The notes: generated from the letters alone by a model not told the origin. A stretch of DNA of 64,000 nt from Flavobacterium sp. (GCF_004211145.1 NZ_SEBS01000005.1:62001-126000); one strand, 5' to 3'; counted from the stretch's first letter, positions 44,611-54,125 are shown. Numbers and translations: made by a program.

Positions 44611-45798
44611 ATGAAAACTATTGACAATTTCGATTTTAAAGATAAAAAAGCGCTGATCCGCGTCGATTTCAACGTGCCGCTCGACGAGAATTTCAAAGTT
44701 ACCGACGACACGCGCATCGAAGCCGCAAAACCGACGATAGATAAAATTTTGAAAGACGGCGGGAGCGCGATCTTGATGTCGCATTTGGGTCGCCCGAAAG
44801 GGAAAGAGGACAAATATTCGCTAAAACATATCCTTGACAAAACGTCGGAAATACTTGGCGTGAAAGTGAAATTCGCTGAGGATTCAAGAGGCGAAGTCGC
44901 CAAAAAAGCCGCCGAAGATCTGCAACCCGGAGAAGTCCTGATGCTCGAAAACCTACGTTTTTATCCTGAAGAAGAAGCCGGAGACGAAGGTTACGCCAAA
45001 GAACTCGCGTCATTGGGTGACATTTATGTGAACGACGCGTTCGGAACCGCACACCGCGCACACGCTTCGACGACGATCATCGCGAAGTTTTTCCCGAACG
45101 AGAAATGCTTCGGTGCGTTGCTCGCCAAGGAAATCGAGAGCTTGAACAAAGTGTTGAAAGACAGCAAAAAACCCGTGACTGCGGTACTGGGCGGATCGAA
45201 AGTTTCGACCAAGATCACCGTTATCGAAAATATCTTGGACAAGGTCGACCACATGATTTTGGGCGGCGGAATGACGTATACGTTCATCAAGGCGCAAGGC
45301 GGAGAAGTCGGGGATTCGATCTGCGAATTGGACAAACTCGACCTCGCACTTGAAATCCTCAAGAAAGCGAAGGAGAAAAACGTCCAGATCCATATTCCTG
45401 TCGATGTCGTTGCGGCCGATGATTTCAATAACAACGCGAATACGAAGATCGTCGACGTCGATAAAATTCCCGACGGATGGCAAGGTCTCGACGCCGGGCC
45501 GAAGTCGCTAGAAAACTTCAAAAAAGTAATCCTCGAATCGAAAACAATCTTGTGGAACGGTCCGCTTGGCGTTTTTGAGATGGAGAACTTCGCCAATGGA
45601 ACGATCGAACTCGGAAATTATATTGCCGAAGCTACTCAAAACGGCGCTTTTTCACTTGTTGGAGGCGGAGATTCGGTTTCGGCCGTGAAACAATTCGGGC
45701 TCGAACCCAAGATGAGTTACGTTTCTACAGGCGGAGGCGCGATGCTCGAGATGCTTGAAGGAAAATCACTTCCCGGAATCGCTGCGATCGAAGAATAA
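44611..45798 (+). CDS. pgk: Phosphoglycerate kinase
   Basis: 395 residues. Transfers phosphate between 1,3-bisphosphoglycerate and ADP in glycolysis. [10 protein letters not shown] (about 17-26), [10 protein letters not shown] (about 53-62), [11 protein letters not shown] and the nucleotide-binding [12 protein letters not shown] near the C terminus are all present. It is monocistronic, with its own promoter and a long terminator hairpin. Confidence 0.97.
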   Translation: MKTIDNFDFKDKKALIRVDFNVPLDENFKVTDDTRIEAAKPTIDKILKDGGSAILMSHLGRPKGKEDKYSLKHILDKTSEILGVKVKFAEDSRGEVAKKAAEDLQPGEVLMLENLRFYPEEEAGDEGYAKELASLGDIYVNDAFGTAHRAHASTTIIAKFFPNEKCFGALLAKEIESLNKVLKDSKKPVTAVLGGSKVSTKITVIENILDKVDHMILGGGMTYTFIKAQGGEVGDSICELDKLDLALEILKKAKEKNVQIHIPVDVVAADDFNNNANTKIVDVDKIPDGWQGLDAGPKSLENFKKVILESKTILWNGPLGVFEMENFANGTIELGNYIAEATQNGAFSLVGGGDSVSAVKQFGLEPKMSYVSTGGGAMLEMLEGKSLPGIAAIEE

Positions 45799-45808
45799 AT
45801 CGTAGAAT

Positions 45809-45880
45809 TTCATCAAAACAATTCGGCTCAAAAATTTGCACTATCGCGAGTTTTTGAGCTCGATTGTTGATGAAAATGTT
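45809..45880 (+). terminator. Long terminator-like hairpin after pgk
   Basis: An imperfect 24-26-bp inverted repeat (TTCATCAA...GCTCAAAAA and its complement) around a 16-nt loop, starting 11 bases after the stop. The T run after it is weak. The remainder to 46093 is A+T-rich with one -7-like box and no gene. Confidence 0.6.
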
Positions 45881-45943
45881 AAAAAATATACTTCAAAAGC
45901 CAAATTGGCGTTATATCATTACTGAATTTTGTTATACAATCAT

Positions 45944-45951
45944 TATGTTTG
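45944..45951 (+). promoter_or_regulatory. Candidate -7 box for the MltD-like gene
   Basis: TATGTTTG fits TAnnTTTG but lies 143 bases before the ATG, leaving a long 5' untranslated region. Confidence 0.4.
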
Positions 45952-46093
45952 CAAAAACACAAATGTTTGTTCCATAGCATTTTGTACATCGCTTCGTTGC
46001 GAGACTGCCCCAAAATTTCAAAAAACGAATCACGAATTGAAGCCACGAACGCACAGGATTTCCGGCGTTTCCGAAGCTAAAAAAACGTAGAGA

Positions 46094-48130
46094 ATGACTT
46101 TAAAAAATGCCACATTTTCCTTACTGTTAGCCTTTTCAGCTTCTGTGTCCGCACAAGAAGTCGCACAAGTCCAGGCAACACCACAACCTGAAATCAAACG
46201 CTCTTATCTAGACTCCATCAAATCCACGTTCGTGTACGACAACATGGCGGCATGTGTTGACAGTCTTTGGATGAAAGAGCTTACCAATCTCGAACTTTTT
46301 GACAACCTTTCGAACGACATCAAGAACATCGACCTCGACAAAAAGGTGGATTACGACGAAGGTTGGTCGACCGAGCTTTTCAAGAAACGCCTCAAGGAGA
46401 TGGATTCCAAGTCTCCGTTCAACATCGAATACAATGCGGGACTTGAAAACCTGACCAAGAATTTCCTTAAAAACCGCAAACGCTCGTACGAACGCCTCAT
46501 GGCAATCTCGGAGTATTATTTCCCGATTTTTGAAGAAGCGCTCGCGAAATACAACGTGCCACTCGAGATCAAATATCTTGCGATCGTGGAGTCGGCGTTG
46601 AATCCGAAAGCCGTTTCGAGAGTAGGAGCGACCGGTCTTTGGCAGTTCATGTACCAAACCGGGAAACAATATAATCTTGGCATTGATTCGTATGTCGACG
46701 AACGTTCCGATCCATTGAAGGCGAGTGAGGCCGCGGCCCAATACATGGCGAACATGTACCGAATCTTCGGCGATTGGGATTTGGTTCTTGCTTCGTACAA
46801 CTCGGGTCCGGGCAATGTCGCCAAAGCGATCCGCCGATCTGGAGGCCAACAGAATTTCTGGAACATCCGCAAGCATTTGCCGCAGGAAACGGCTGGCTAC
46901 GTTCCGGCGTTCCTTGCCACAATGTACATTTACGAATATCACAAAGAACACGGAATCGTCCCGAACCGCGCGCTCGTCAAGCATTTCGAGACCGACACGG
47001 TTATGGTGCGCCAGCAGATTTCGTTCAAGCAGCTTTCAGATCTGCTCGACATTCCGGTTGCGCAATTGCAACTGTTGAATCCGTCGTACAAGATGAACGT
47101 CGTTCCGTCGTATCACGATAAAGCGCATTATCTGCGTCTGCCGAACGATAAGATGGCGATCTTCACATCGAACGAAGAAAAAATCTACGCCTACGTTTCC
47201 CACGAAGCCAGCCGACGCGAACGTCCGTACAGTTCGGTCCAAAGTGCTGTGGCGTCTAAAGATTCGACCAAATACAACAAGGACAAAGATGCCGAAGACG
47301 GTTACGTGACCAAAACCAAAACGCATTACCACAAAGTGCGTCGCGGCGACAGTTTGGGTGAGATCGCGAACAAATACGGCGTTTCGATCACGAGCATCAA
47401 GAAATGGAACGGCCTTAGAAAAAGCGTCGCGCCTCTTGGACGAAACCTTAGAATCGTGACGAGAGAATCGGTTGCCGTTGCGCCGAAGAAGAAATCGGAG
47501 CCTAAAACTATCGAAACCGCTGTGGCCGAAACCACTAAAAAACCCGATACGACGACCGCCATCGCGCAAAATGCGCCACAGTATTACATCGTGGAAAAAG
47601 GCGATAACCTGGCTGCGATCGCACGCAAGTTCAACACGACTCCTGAGCAACTCCAGAAATGGAACAACCTGTCAGGAAATACGGTGAAACTTGACAGCAA
47701 GCTTAAAATTTCGGATCTCTTGAACGGTCAGGAAGAAGTGGCTAAAAACGAAGAACCGCAATTCAAGAACGAGGAATACGTCGTGGCTAAAGGCGACAAC
47801 TTGAGCACGATCGCCAAGAAAAACGGCATTTCGCTCGACCAATTGAAAGAGTGGAACAACCTTGAGGACAATAATGTGTTGATAGGAGCGAAACTCGTCG
47901 TCGGTAAAACTGAAATCAAGAACGACGTCGCATCGGTCGAAAAACCGTCGAAACGCGATAGAATGGCTGAAGCTTCCAAGAAAGCCGAGGAACATTATTA
48001 CGTGAAAAAAGGCGACTCGTTGTTCAGCATCGCGAAGAAATCGGGTGTCAGCGTGAGCGACATCAAACGTTGGAACGGGATCAGCGGGAACAACCTCAAA
48101 CCGGGGATGAAGCTTAAGATAAACGGCTAA
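46094..48130 (+). CDS. MltD-like lytic transglycosylase with four LysM domains
   Basis: 678 residues. A signal peptide (LLLAFSASVSA) precedes an SLT domain with LEIKYLAIVESALNPKAVS (the catalytic Glu in VESAL) and the conserved GATGLWQFM, AAQYMANMYRIFGDWDLVLASYNSGPGNV. After a linker come four LysM-type repeats (near 412-455, 495-540, 556-600 and 633-677), each with a GDNLxxIAxKxG pattern, which bind peptidoglycan. It cleaves glycan strands to 1,6-anhydro products. Confidence 0.93.
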   Translation: MTLKNATFSLLLAFSASVSAQEVAQVQATPQPEIKRSYLDSIKSTFVYDNMAACVDSLWMKELTNLELFDNLSNDIKNIDLDKKVDYDEGWSTELFKKRLKEMDSKSPFNIEYNAGLENLTKNFLKNRKRSYERLMAISEYYFPIFEEALAKYNVPLEIKYLAIVESALNPKAVSRVGATGLWQFMYQTGKQYNLGIDSYVDERSDPLKASEAAAQYMANMYRIFGDWDLVLASYNSGPGNVAKAIRRSGGQQNFWNIRKHLPQETAGYVPAFLATMYIYEYHKEHGIVPNRALVKHFETDTVMVRQQISFKQLSDLLDIPVAQLQLLNPSYKMNVVPSYHDKAHYLRLPNDKMAIFTSNEEKIYAYVSHEASRRERPYSSVQSAVASKDSTKYNKDKDAEDGYVTKTKTHYHKVRRGDSLGEIANKYGVSITSIKKWNGLRKSVAPLGRNLRIVTRESVAVAPKKKSEPKTIETAVAETTKKPDTTTAIAQNAPQYYIVEKGDNLAAIARKFNTTPEQLQKWNNLSGNTVKLDSKLKISDLLNGQEEVAKNEEPQFKNEEYVVAKGDNLSTIAKKNGISLDQLKEWNNLEDNNVLIGAKLVVGKTEIKNDVASVEKPSKRDRMAEASKKAEEHYYVKKGDSLFSIAKKSGVSVSDIKRWNGISGNNLKPGMKLKING

Positions 48131-48150
48131 TCAAAAATATTCTTACTTTT

Positions 48151-48188
48151 AGGGCTTTATTCACTTCCATGAAAAAAGCCCTTTTTTT
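48151..48188 (+). terminator. Terminator hairpin overlapping the DUF4837 start
   Basis: The arm AGGGCTT (48151-48157) pairs with AAGCCCT (48176-48182), followed by seven T residues. The second arm and T run are codons 3-7 of the next gene, whose ATG (48169) lies in the loop. Confidence 0.65.
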
Positions 48189-49137
48189 ATTGCTTTTACT
48201 GCCGTTTGCGTTTGCAGCCTGCGATAAGAAAGTCGACAAAAGCGCCACATCGGCCAAAATCAACGAGGTTTCGATAATCATCGACGATCAGCTTTGGAAA
48301 GGCGAGATCGGCGATTCGCTGCGCAATAAGTTTGCGTCTCCCGTGATCGGGTTGCCTCAGGAAGAACCGCTGTTCACGATCAACCAATATCCGGTGAAGC
48401 TTTTCGAGGGTTACATGACCGACAGCCGCAACATCATCGTGATCAAAAAAGGCGAACCGTACTACGAGATCCGCGAAGATCAATTCACCAAACCGCAGAA
48501 CGTCGTGTACATCCATGGCAAGACGACCGCGCAGATTTTAGACACGATCGAGAAGAATTACCCGACGATCATCCAAAAAATCCGCGCGACTGAAATCCGA
48601 CAGGCGCAACAGCAGCTCAGCAAACATCTTCCGAACGACAAAAGCCTCGACAAAAAATTCAAGATCGCGCTCGACATCCCGCAGGATTACAAGATCGTGA
48701 TGCAACGCCGACGTTTTTTGTGGTTTAAGAAGGAAATCACAAGCGGCAGCATGAGCGTTATTGCGTACGAAGTTCCGGCCTCGCGCTTCGGACGCGACCT
48801 GACCGTGAACGATATCGTGAAAAGCCGCGACTCGATCGGGAAGCGTTACATCCACGGCACGAAACGCAATACCGAGATGGTGACCGAGAATTCATACGCG
48901 CCCTATTTCGCCACCGTAAAACTCGACGGACGGACCGCGCTCGAAACCCGTGGAAACTGGGAGCTCAACAACGATTTCATGTCGGGGCCGTTTTTGAATT
49001 ATTGTATTTACGATGGCGCGAAGAACCGGTATATTGTCATCGAAGGTTTTTGTTATGCGCCATCACGCGAGAAACGCGATTTGATGTTCGAACTCGAGGC
49101 GATGCTCAAATCGGTGCGTTTCACCAAGAAAAAATAA
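48169..49137 (+). CDS. DUF4837 family lipoprotein
   Basis: 322 residues. Signal peptide with a lipobox (FAFAACDKK), then a soluble domain of about 300 residues with the DUF4837 pattern: VSIIIDDQLWKGEIGDSLRN near the start, a DKKFKIALDIPQDYKIVM strand and, near the end, NDFMSGPFLNYCIYDG. Probably periplasmic; no known activity. The start codon is embedded in a terminator hairpin, suggesting partial read-through control. The GNAT gene begins 2 bases after its stop. Confidence 0.87.
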   Translation: MKKALFLLLLLPFAFAACDKKVDKSATSAKINEVSIIIDDQLWKGEIGDSLRNKFASPVIGLPQEEPLFTINQYPVKLFEGYMTDSRNIIVIKKGEPYYEIREDQFTKPQNVVYIHGKTTAQILDTIEKNYPTIIQKIRATEIRQAQQQLSKHLPNDKSLDKKFKIALDIPQDYKIVMQRRRFLWFKKEITSGSMSVIAYEVPASRFGRDLTVNDIVKSRDSIGKRYIHGTKRNTEMVTENSYAPYFATVKLDGRTALETRGNWELNNDFMSGPFLNYCIYDGAKNRYIVIEGFCYAPSREKRDLMFELEAMLKSVRFTKKK

Positions 49138-49139
49138 GC

Positions 49140-49586
49140 ATGGAATTAAAATGGAAAATAAAGCCGTTTGAGGCACTTTCTTTAAACGAGCTATACCAAG
49201 TGTTGCAATTGAGGAGCGAAGTCTTTGTCGTCGAGCAAAACTGCGTGTATCAGGACATCGACGGAAAGGATTCGAAAGCGTTGCACGTTTTGGGCGAACT
49301 CGACGGAGAACTCGCCGCTTATGCGCGTTTGTTCGGAAAAGGCGATTATTTCGAGGAATCGTCGATCGGGCGCGTGATCGTGTCGCCTAAACATCGCGAT
49401 AAGAAACTCGGACACGATTTGATGCGAGAGTCGATCAAGGCGATAAAAAGCCATTTCTCAACGGACGAGATTACGATATCGGCCCAATTATACCTGAAGA
49501 AATTTTACGAAAGCCACGGATTTGTTGCGGTCGGCGAAGAATATTTGGAGGATGATATTCCGCATATAAGGATGGAGAAGTCGTGA
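49140..49586 (+). CDS. ElaA-like GNAT acetyltransferase
   Basis: 148 residues from the ATG at 49140, directly after the DUF4837 stop. The pattern VLQLRSEVFVVEQNCVYQDIDGKD is typical of ElaA-type GNAT enzymes. The acetyl-CoA loop is SPKHRDKKLGHDLM, and the last strand FYESHGFVAVGEEYLEDDIPHI fits. The substrate is unknown. Longer frames upstream overlap the lipoprotein and are not used. Confidence 0.9.
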   Translation: MELKWKIKPFEALSLNELYQVLQLRSEVFVVEQNCVYQDIDGKDSKALHVLGELDGELAAYARLFGKGDYFEESSIGRVIVSPKHRDKKLGHDLMRESIKAIKSHFSTDEITISAQLYLKKFYESHGFVAVGEEYLEDDIPHIRMEKS

Positions 49587-49608
49587 ATCGGGGTTATAAA
49601 TTCTTGCG

Positions 49609-49968
49609 CTAACTGTTAGTTAAAATATCTAGAACGTCTAATCTATCGATATTCCCGAAAATAAATTCTCCAACTGCTCTTTCTTGAGTTATCCAATTCC
49701 CCAAGTCTAATGTAATTTCTCCAAAATCCGCTACTACAGGATTTACCGACAAAATAACTCCACAAGCTAAATATGAACATATGTTTTTCGTAGGAATTGG
49801 CTTCTTCTCTTTAGACAGATTGAATGAAAAAATAAGTTCTCATTCTATCGGATAATCAATTGATGAAAACGTGACATCGTAGTAATTATCCAAAAGGGAG
49901 GTTTCGCCATAGAACTTTGCCTGAATTATTTTGCCGTCGAGATTTTTTGAAATGTACAACTCCTTCAT
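49609..49968 (-). pseudogene. Unknown gene interrupted by one in-frame TGA
   Basis: On the minus strand the ATG at 49968 opens a frame MKELYISKNLDGKI ... SSIDYPIE, then a TGA at codon 43 (49840-49842), and the same frame continues without another stop to TAG at 49609-49611 (ELIFSFNLSKEKKPI ... DVLDILTNS). The whole would be 119 residues. Codon use is more A+T-rich than the neighbours. A single nonsense change in an otherwise intact frame indicates recent decay, or else a sequencing error or readthrough. The protein family is not recognised. Confidence 0.7.
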
Positions 49969-50242
49969 AAAGATCATCGAAGTCTAGTATGATACTTTTT
50001 AAGTGTTAATGAAGTAGATGACGTTTGTTTTTTTGAAATTTCGCCGAACTTCAGGCTGAAAGCGAAACCTTTTTTAGGTGTTGCATTTTTTTAGGTGTAG
50101 AATTTTAGCAACAGATTTCGTTGCAAAAGAATATTCTCAAAATTCTTGTCACACTTTTTCAAAATGCCGTCCCACAATTCATTTTCGATGATCTTCCTAA
50201 GTCGATCATATCAAATCTCGCAATCCCAAGCGCAGCGTTTCC
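49969..50242. other. A+T-rich region between the pseudogene and the OmpA gene
   Basis: No intact gene. A short minus-strand frame (50091-50210, translated YDRLRKIIENELWDG...LLKFYT) reads like a C-terminal protein fragment and could be remnant coding sequence. Together with the pseudogene this marks 49587-50242 as decayed, probably acquired DNA. Confidence 0.4.
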
Positions 50243-51061
50243 CTAAATCTTCGTAATCACCAACTCAACCCGCCTGTCATATTCCGGGTCTTTTCCAAGC
50301 GAAACCGTATTCCCGTAACCTTTGAATGTCATGCGGTCTTTGGCAATTTTTTTAAAGGCAAGATATTTATAGACAGACTCGGCGCGATTCGTGGAAAGTT
50401 TGCGTTTTTTAGTCGCCAGATCGATCGCTTCCTTTTGATACGGAGGCGTGCAGCACACATGGCCTTGGACTTCGAACTGCAGATTTTTGTACTTGTGCAG
50501 CAATTTCGCGAGTTGGTCGAGTTGCTGTTTCGCCTTGAATGTAAGTTTGCTTGAACCGCGCTCGAACAAAAGATTTTCGAGGTAAATATGATCACCGACG
50601 ACAGCGTTCTTCGGGATCGAAGTATACATTCCCGGCAATTGGATTTTTGGCAATGGACGCAGGTTCAACACCACGTCGACGCGACGGTTCTTCTGGCGTT
50701 TCTCAGGAATTTTTTCAGGTTCGAGATCTTCCTCGATCATGATTTTACCCTTGCCTTCAAGCGTCACGATGATTTTGCTTCTGATGCCAGCCGCGACGAT
50801 TTTCTTTTGCACTTCGTTCGCGCGTTGCGTGGAAAGTTTGGTGTTGTAGGCGTCTTTGCCGCGGTCATCGGTATAACCAAAAATCTCAATGGATTCGATG
50901 CGCGTAGAATCGGCTTTTTTGATGAAGGCCACGACTTCCTGCGCCTGCCTTGCATCGAGCGCGAATTTGTCGAATTGAAAATAGACCGATTGGACGACGT
51001 TTTCCTGGGCGTTTGCGAATGCGCAAAGGAAAAGCAGCAAAAACGAGAATTTCAGACGCAT
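50243..51061 (-). CDS. OmpA-family protein with two tandem OmpA domains
   Basis: 272 residues with a signal peptide (MRLKFSFLLLFLCAFANA). The first OmpA-like domain contains YFQFDKFALDARQAQEVV and GYTDDRGKDAYNTKLSTQRANEV; the second contains LLFERGSSKLTFKAKQQLDQLA, VQGHVCCTPP and LSTNRAESVYKYL ... GYGNTVSLGKDPEYDRRVEL. Each OmpA-C fold can bind peptidoglycan. The first carries the usual Asp/Arg pair; the second has a deviating CCTPP loop. It overlaps the S41 gene by 1 base. Confidence 0.9.
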   Translation of the reverse strand: MRLKFSFLLLFLCAFANAQENVVQSVYFQFDKFALDARQAQEVVAFIKKADSTRIESIEIFGYTDDRGKDAYNTKLSTQRANEVQKKIVAAGIRSKIIVTLEGKGKIMIEEDLEPEKIPEKRQKNRRVDVVLNLRPLPKIQLPGMYTSIPKNAVVGDHIYLENLLFERGSSKLTFKAKQQLDQLAKLLHKYKNLQFEVQGHVCCTPPYQKEAIDLATKKRKLSTNRAESVYKYLAFKKIAKDRMTFKGYGNTVSLGKDPEYDRRVELVITKI

Positions 51062-52698
51062 CAGATTTTGAGTAGCTTGTTATATTCGGCAGGCGCATTC
51101 AAGATCGCCACCGACTTCTTGATTTCGGAATTGTTTTTCGTGTAATATTGGTAAAGTCCTTCTTTGTATTGATAGCGCTTGATGGCTTCGTCGAGGATCA
51201 AATCCTTGATTTCCTTTTGGTTTTGATTGATTTGCGCGTCCTCGGAACGTTGCAAAGCCGACAATAGATTCTGGTATTCGGCCGAGATATTCGCGTCGAT
51301 CTTTTCCTTTTTAGCCGCATCCAACATCTTGCGAAGCGCGACTTCGGTATCGGTATCGAAAGAGAAATTCGTGCGTTTCAGGAATTGCTTGAATTCGGCA
51401 AAATCGGCGTCGGTGATTGTTGGGATTTGTGTCCCGACGTTCGGATGGCGGTAATAATAATCGGTCACGTAATTAAAGATCCCGTCGTTGCGAACGAGCG
51501 CGTCCGATATCGGGCTCATCTTGGTTTCCGACAATTCAACGTCGGGCGAAATCCCGCCACCGTCATAAACCGTGCGGCCTTTGCGCGTTTTGAATGCGTT
51601 GTATTTCGTCGCGTCGGTGCGAATCGCTTTCCCATCCTTGTCGCGGTGCGCGTAGTCCAAAGCCTGGATGCATCGTCCCGAAGGCGTGTAATAACGCGAA
51701 ATCGTGACTTTCAATTGGGTTCCGTACGTCAAATCGATCGGGCGTTGTACCAGACCTTTTCCGAAACTTCTGCTTCCGACGATCACCGCTCTATCCAAAT
51801 CCTGCAACGCTCCGGCGACGATTTCAGAGGCCGACGCACTTTTCCCGTCGACGATCACGACGAGCGGAATTTCAGCGTCGATCGGATCGCGGTTGGTTTT
51901 GTAGGTATTGTTGTGTTTTTCAAGTTTCGATTTCGTGGTCACGATGACTTCGCCTTTGGGAACGAACAAGTTGCAGATGTTTACCGCTTCGCCCAAGAGT
52001 CCGCCGCCGTTGCCGCGAAGATCCAAAATGATGCGTTCGGCCCCGTCGCGTTTCAAGGCCTCGAGCGCTTCCTTGGTCTCGAGAGACGCGCGTTTGTTGA
52101 AAGCGGTGAGCACGATATAGCCCGTTTTGTCGTCGATTTTCGAGAAATACGGAACCGCCTTGAGTTCGACCTCATCCAAAACCAACTGCGTCGTGGCGAC
52201 TTTTCCCTGGCGTTTGTACTTGATCTCGATCTTGGTGTTTTTCGCGCCCTTGAGCAATTGGCCCGCATCTTCCTTGAAATCCTGCAAATTCACGTCGCCG
52301 ATCTGGATGATTTCGTCCCCGGCTTTGAGTCCGGCTTTGTCGGCAGGATAATTCTTGTACGGTTCCTTGATGATCAGGACGCCTTCCTTGCGCGTGATCA
52401 AGGCGCCGATTCCCGTGTATTCGCCTGTGTTGTTGATCTTGAATTTCACGACGTCGGCTTCGTTGAAGTACACCGTGTACGGATCCAGATCGGCGAGCAT
52501 GTTCTTGATCGCGTGATCCATGAGTTCGCCGGGATTCGTGTCGTCGACGTAATTTTCGTTCACGGCCTTGAACAATTCGGTAAAAATCTCGATTTGCTTG
52601 GCGACTTCAAAAAAGTCTTCCTTAAAGCTCGCGCCGACAAATAAAAGGCCTGCGCCAACCGCTGGAAGGACGTATCGTTTTTTCAGGAAAGTGTACAT
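51061..52698 (-). CDS. S41-family C-terminal processing peptidase
   Basis: 545 residues with an N-terminal membrane anchor or signal (AVGAGLLFVGASF). A PDZ domain (VLIIKEPYKNYPADKAGLKAGDEII) is followed by the tail-specific protease domain with the catalytic Ser in DGKSASASEIVAGAL and Lys in SRSFGKGLVQ. RIILDLRGNGGG precedes it. Periplasmic; it degrades or matures envelope proteins. It lies 4 bases after the DUF4349 gene. Confidence 0.93.
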   Translation of the reverse strand: MYTFLKKRYVLPAVGAGLLFVGASFKEDFFEVAKQIEIFTELFKAVNENYVDDTNPGELMDHAIKNMLADLDPYTVYFNEADVVKFKINNTGEYTGIGALITRKEGVLIIKEPYKNYPADKAGLKAGDEIIQIGDVNLQDFKEDAGQLLKGAKNTKIEIKYKRQGKVATTQLVLDEVELKAVPYFSKIDDKTGYIVLTAFNKRASLETKEALEALKRDGAERIILDLRGNGGGLLGEAVNICNLFVPKGEVIVTTKSKLEKHNNTYKTNRDPIDAEIPLVVIVDGKSASASEIVAGALQDLDRAVIVGSRSFGKGLVQRPIDLTYGTQLKVTISRYYTPSGRCIQALDYAHRDKDGKAIRTDATKYNAFKTRKGRTVYDGGGISPDVELSETKMSPISDALVRNDGIFNYVTDYYYRHPNVGTQIPTITDADFAEFKQFLKRTNFSFDTDTEVALRKMLDAAKKEKIDANISAEYQNLLSALQRSEDAQINQNQKEIKDLILDEAIKRYQYKEGLYQYYTKNNSEIKKSVAILNAPAEYNKLLKI

Positions 52699-52702
52699 GA
52701 TA

Positions 52703-53515
52703 TCATTTCTTTTTTCTTCTTCTCCATCTTTTTCTGAAGAACACTATGAGGGCGACTAAAATAAGAATAAATGGCCACATTTCGAGCAGCCAGATAAAGA
52801 AATCCAGCAGTCCGTTTATGCCCGATGCGAGCGCATTGCCGATTTTGCTTCCGAACGAAACTTTGGCGCTTTCATTCTCGGGCACATTCTTGTAGAACGT
52901 GATCGTGAACGAACTCATCGCGACCTGGTTTTGCAGATAATTCAATCGGGCTTGTTTGGATTCGATTTCTTCGCGGATTTCCGAAAGTTTGGCTTCGACC
53001 TCGAGCATTTCCGATACTTTATTGGCTTTCCTGAGCAGTTCGAGATAACGCGCTTCGAGTGCTTTTTTGGTCTTGATGCGAGAATCGGTATCGATGTATT
53101 CCTCGGTGACGTCGGTGGACGAAATTTCTTTTTGGTCGAAATAGGAAACGCCCGATGAAATTTCGCTCAGGAACGTATCGAAATTTTTCGACGGGATCCG
53201 GACTTGCAAAATCCGCTGGTTGGTACCGTATTCTTTGGATTCGGAATCATTTTGGACACTTCCGTTCACTTTCTTGACCGACGTCGAAATCTCAGCAAAT
53301 GTCTTGGAAAGGTCGTTGGTTTCAAATTTGAGATTGGCCGACCGGATAATTTTCGTTTCGGTATCCAATGCCGGACTCGCAATTGAATCGGGCAACGAAA
53401 CCGTTTGTGTTTCCGCGGCATAAACCGTCTTGTCTTCGAGCATTTCATCGGAAGCGTATTCCTTGCACGACGAAAACACAGCGGCCACAAAAACTGCGAG
53501 TAGTACTTTTTTCAT
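52703..53515 (-). CDS. DUF4349 lipoprotein
   Basis: 270 residues from the ATG at 53515. Lipobox signal MKKVLLAVFVAAVFSSCKE. The DUF4349 domain has KIIRSANLKFETNDLSKT, a NGSVQNDSE strand, then a helical hairpin (LEVEAKLSEIREEIESKQ) and a beta strand. A C-terminal transmembrane helix (WPFILILVALIVFF) is followed by a basic tail RKRWRRRKKK. Two membrane attachments suggest it lies in the inner membrane. A longer frame upstream starts in the intergenic region and is rejected. Confidence 0.88.
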   Translation of the reverse strand: MKKVLLAVFVAAVFSSCKEYASDEMLEDKTVYAAETQTVSLPDSIASPALDTETKIIRSANLKFETNDLSKTFAEISTSVKKVNGSVQNDSESKEYGTNQRILQVRIPSKNFDTFLSEISSGVSYFDQKEISSTDVTEEYIDTDSRIKTKKALEARYLELLRKANKVSEMLEVEAKLSEIREEIESKQARLNYLQNQVAMSSFTITFYKNVPENESAKVSFGSKIGNALASGINGLLDFFIWLLEMWPFILILVALIVFFRKRWRRRKKK

Positions 53516-53573
53516 GTTGTCATGGTTTCCAATTAAACGGAAACGGCCTGACAATTAGTATCGGATGTGGAAT

Positions 53574-53954
53574 TTATTCGGGTTTGGGCAAATCGCGAAG
53601 TTTGAATTTCTCGAAAAGCTGAATGGTTTTGGTTTGGATTTCGGCCGACGACAATCGGTCCTTTGTCTGGTACAACAGCATGAATGCGTGTGGTTTTTCG
53701 ATCGAATCAAAAAGCAAATGTTTATTCAACCGATACGCCTCGCGCAAACAACGCTTGAAATAATTGCGGTCGACGGCTTTCTTGAAGTGTTTTTTCGAGA
53801 CGGAAACGCCCAGTTTTAAGAGTTCGGTCTGATCGTCGTTTTCGACATAAACCAATCGCAGCGGAAATTTGGAAACCGATTTGCCTTGGGAGAACAACCT
53901 GTCGATCGTTTTCCGGCTTTTGAGTTTTTCCGATTCTGGGTACGTAAATGTCAT
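53574..53954 (-). CDS. rnpA: Ribonuclease P protein component
   Basis: 126 residues from the ATG at 53954. Protein subunit of RNase P, which matures tRNA 5' ends. The RNP signature KAVDRNYFKRCLREAYRLNK is present, with the basic N-terminal KLKSRKTIDRLFSQG. The usual partner rpmH is not adjacent. The longer frame adds MFVLLRD and overlaps the -7 box. Confidence 0.93.
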   Translation of the reverse strand: MTFTYPESEKLKSRKTIDRLFSQGKSVSKFPLRLVYVENDDQTELLKLGVSVSKKHFKKAVDRNYFKRCLREAYRLNKHLLFDSIEKPHAFMLLYQTKDRLSSAEIQTKTIQLFEKFKLRDLPKPE

Positions 53955-53960
53955 ATCGCG

Positions 53961-53968
53961 CAAAAGTA
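53961..53968 (-). promoter_or_regulatory. -7 box for rnpA
   Basis: The minus strand reads TACTTTTG (TAnnTTTG) just 6 bases before the ATG, implying an almost leaderless mRNA. Three TCTACAGT words lie at 54015-54041 upstream. Confidence 0.5.
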
Positions 53969-54107
53969 CGAACATTCGCGAAACTGCATTCCACAGGTTT
54001 TTCGCGATATTTTTCTACAGTGGTTCTACAGTTTCTACAGTTTTTCGCGGGTCGGGATCGGTCGGTTGAATTGTTGACTTTTGATTTTTATCGGACGTAA
54101 TGGTCTG

Positions 54108-54125
54108 TAAAACAACGTTGTTTTA
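54108..54125. promoter_or_regulatory. 18-bp perfect palindrome (operator-like)
   Basis: TAAAACAACGTTGTTTTA lies in the gap between rnpA and the small secreted protein, 87 bases upstream of the latter's start. It could be an operator or a small hairpin; no T run follows. Confidence 0.4.

Noticed and set aside
51385..52644. 419-codon open frame opposite the S41 protease gene
   Set aside because: The minus strand encodes an intact S41 protease with all catalytic motifs; the plus-strand frame is the antisense shadow, rich in Arg, Phe, Val and Asp, with no family signature.
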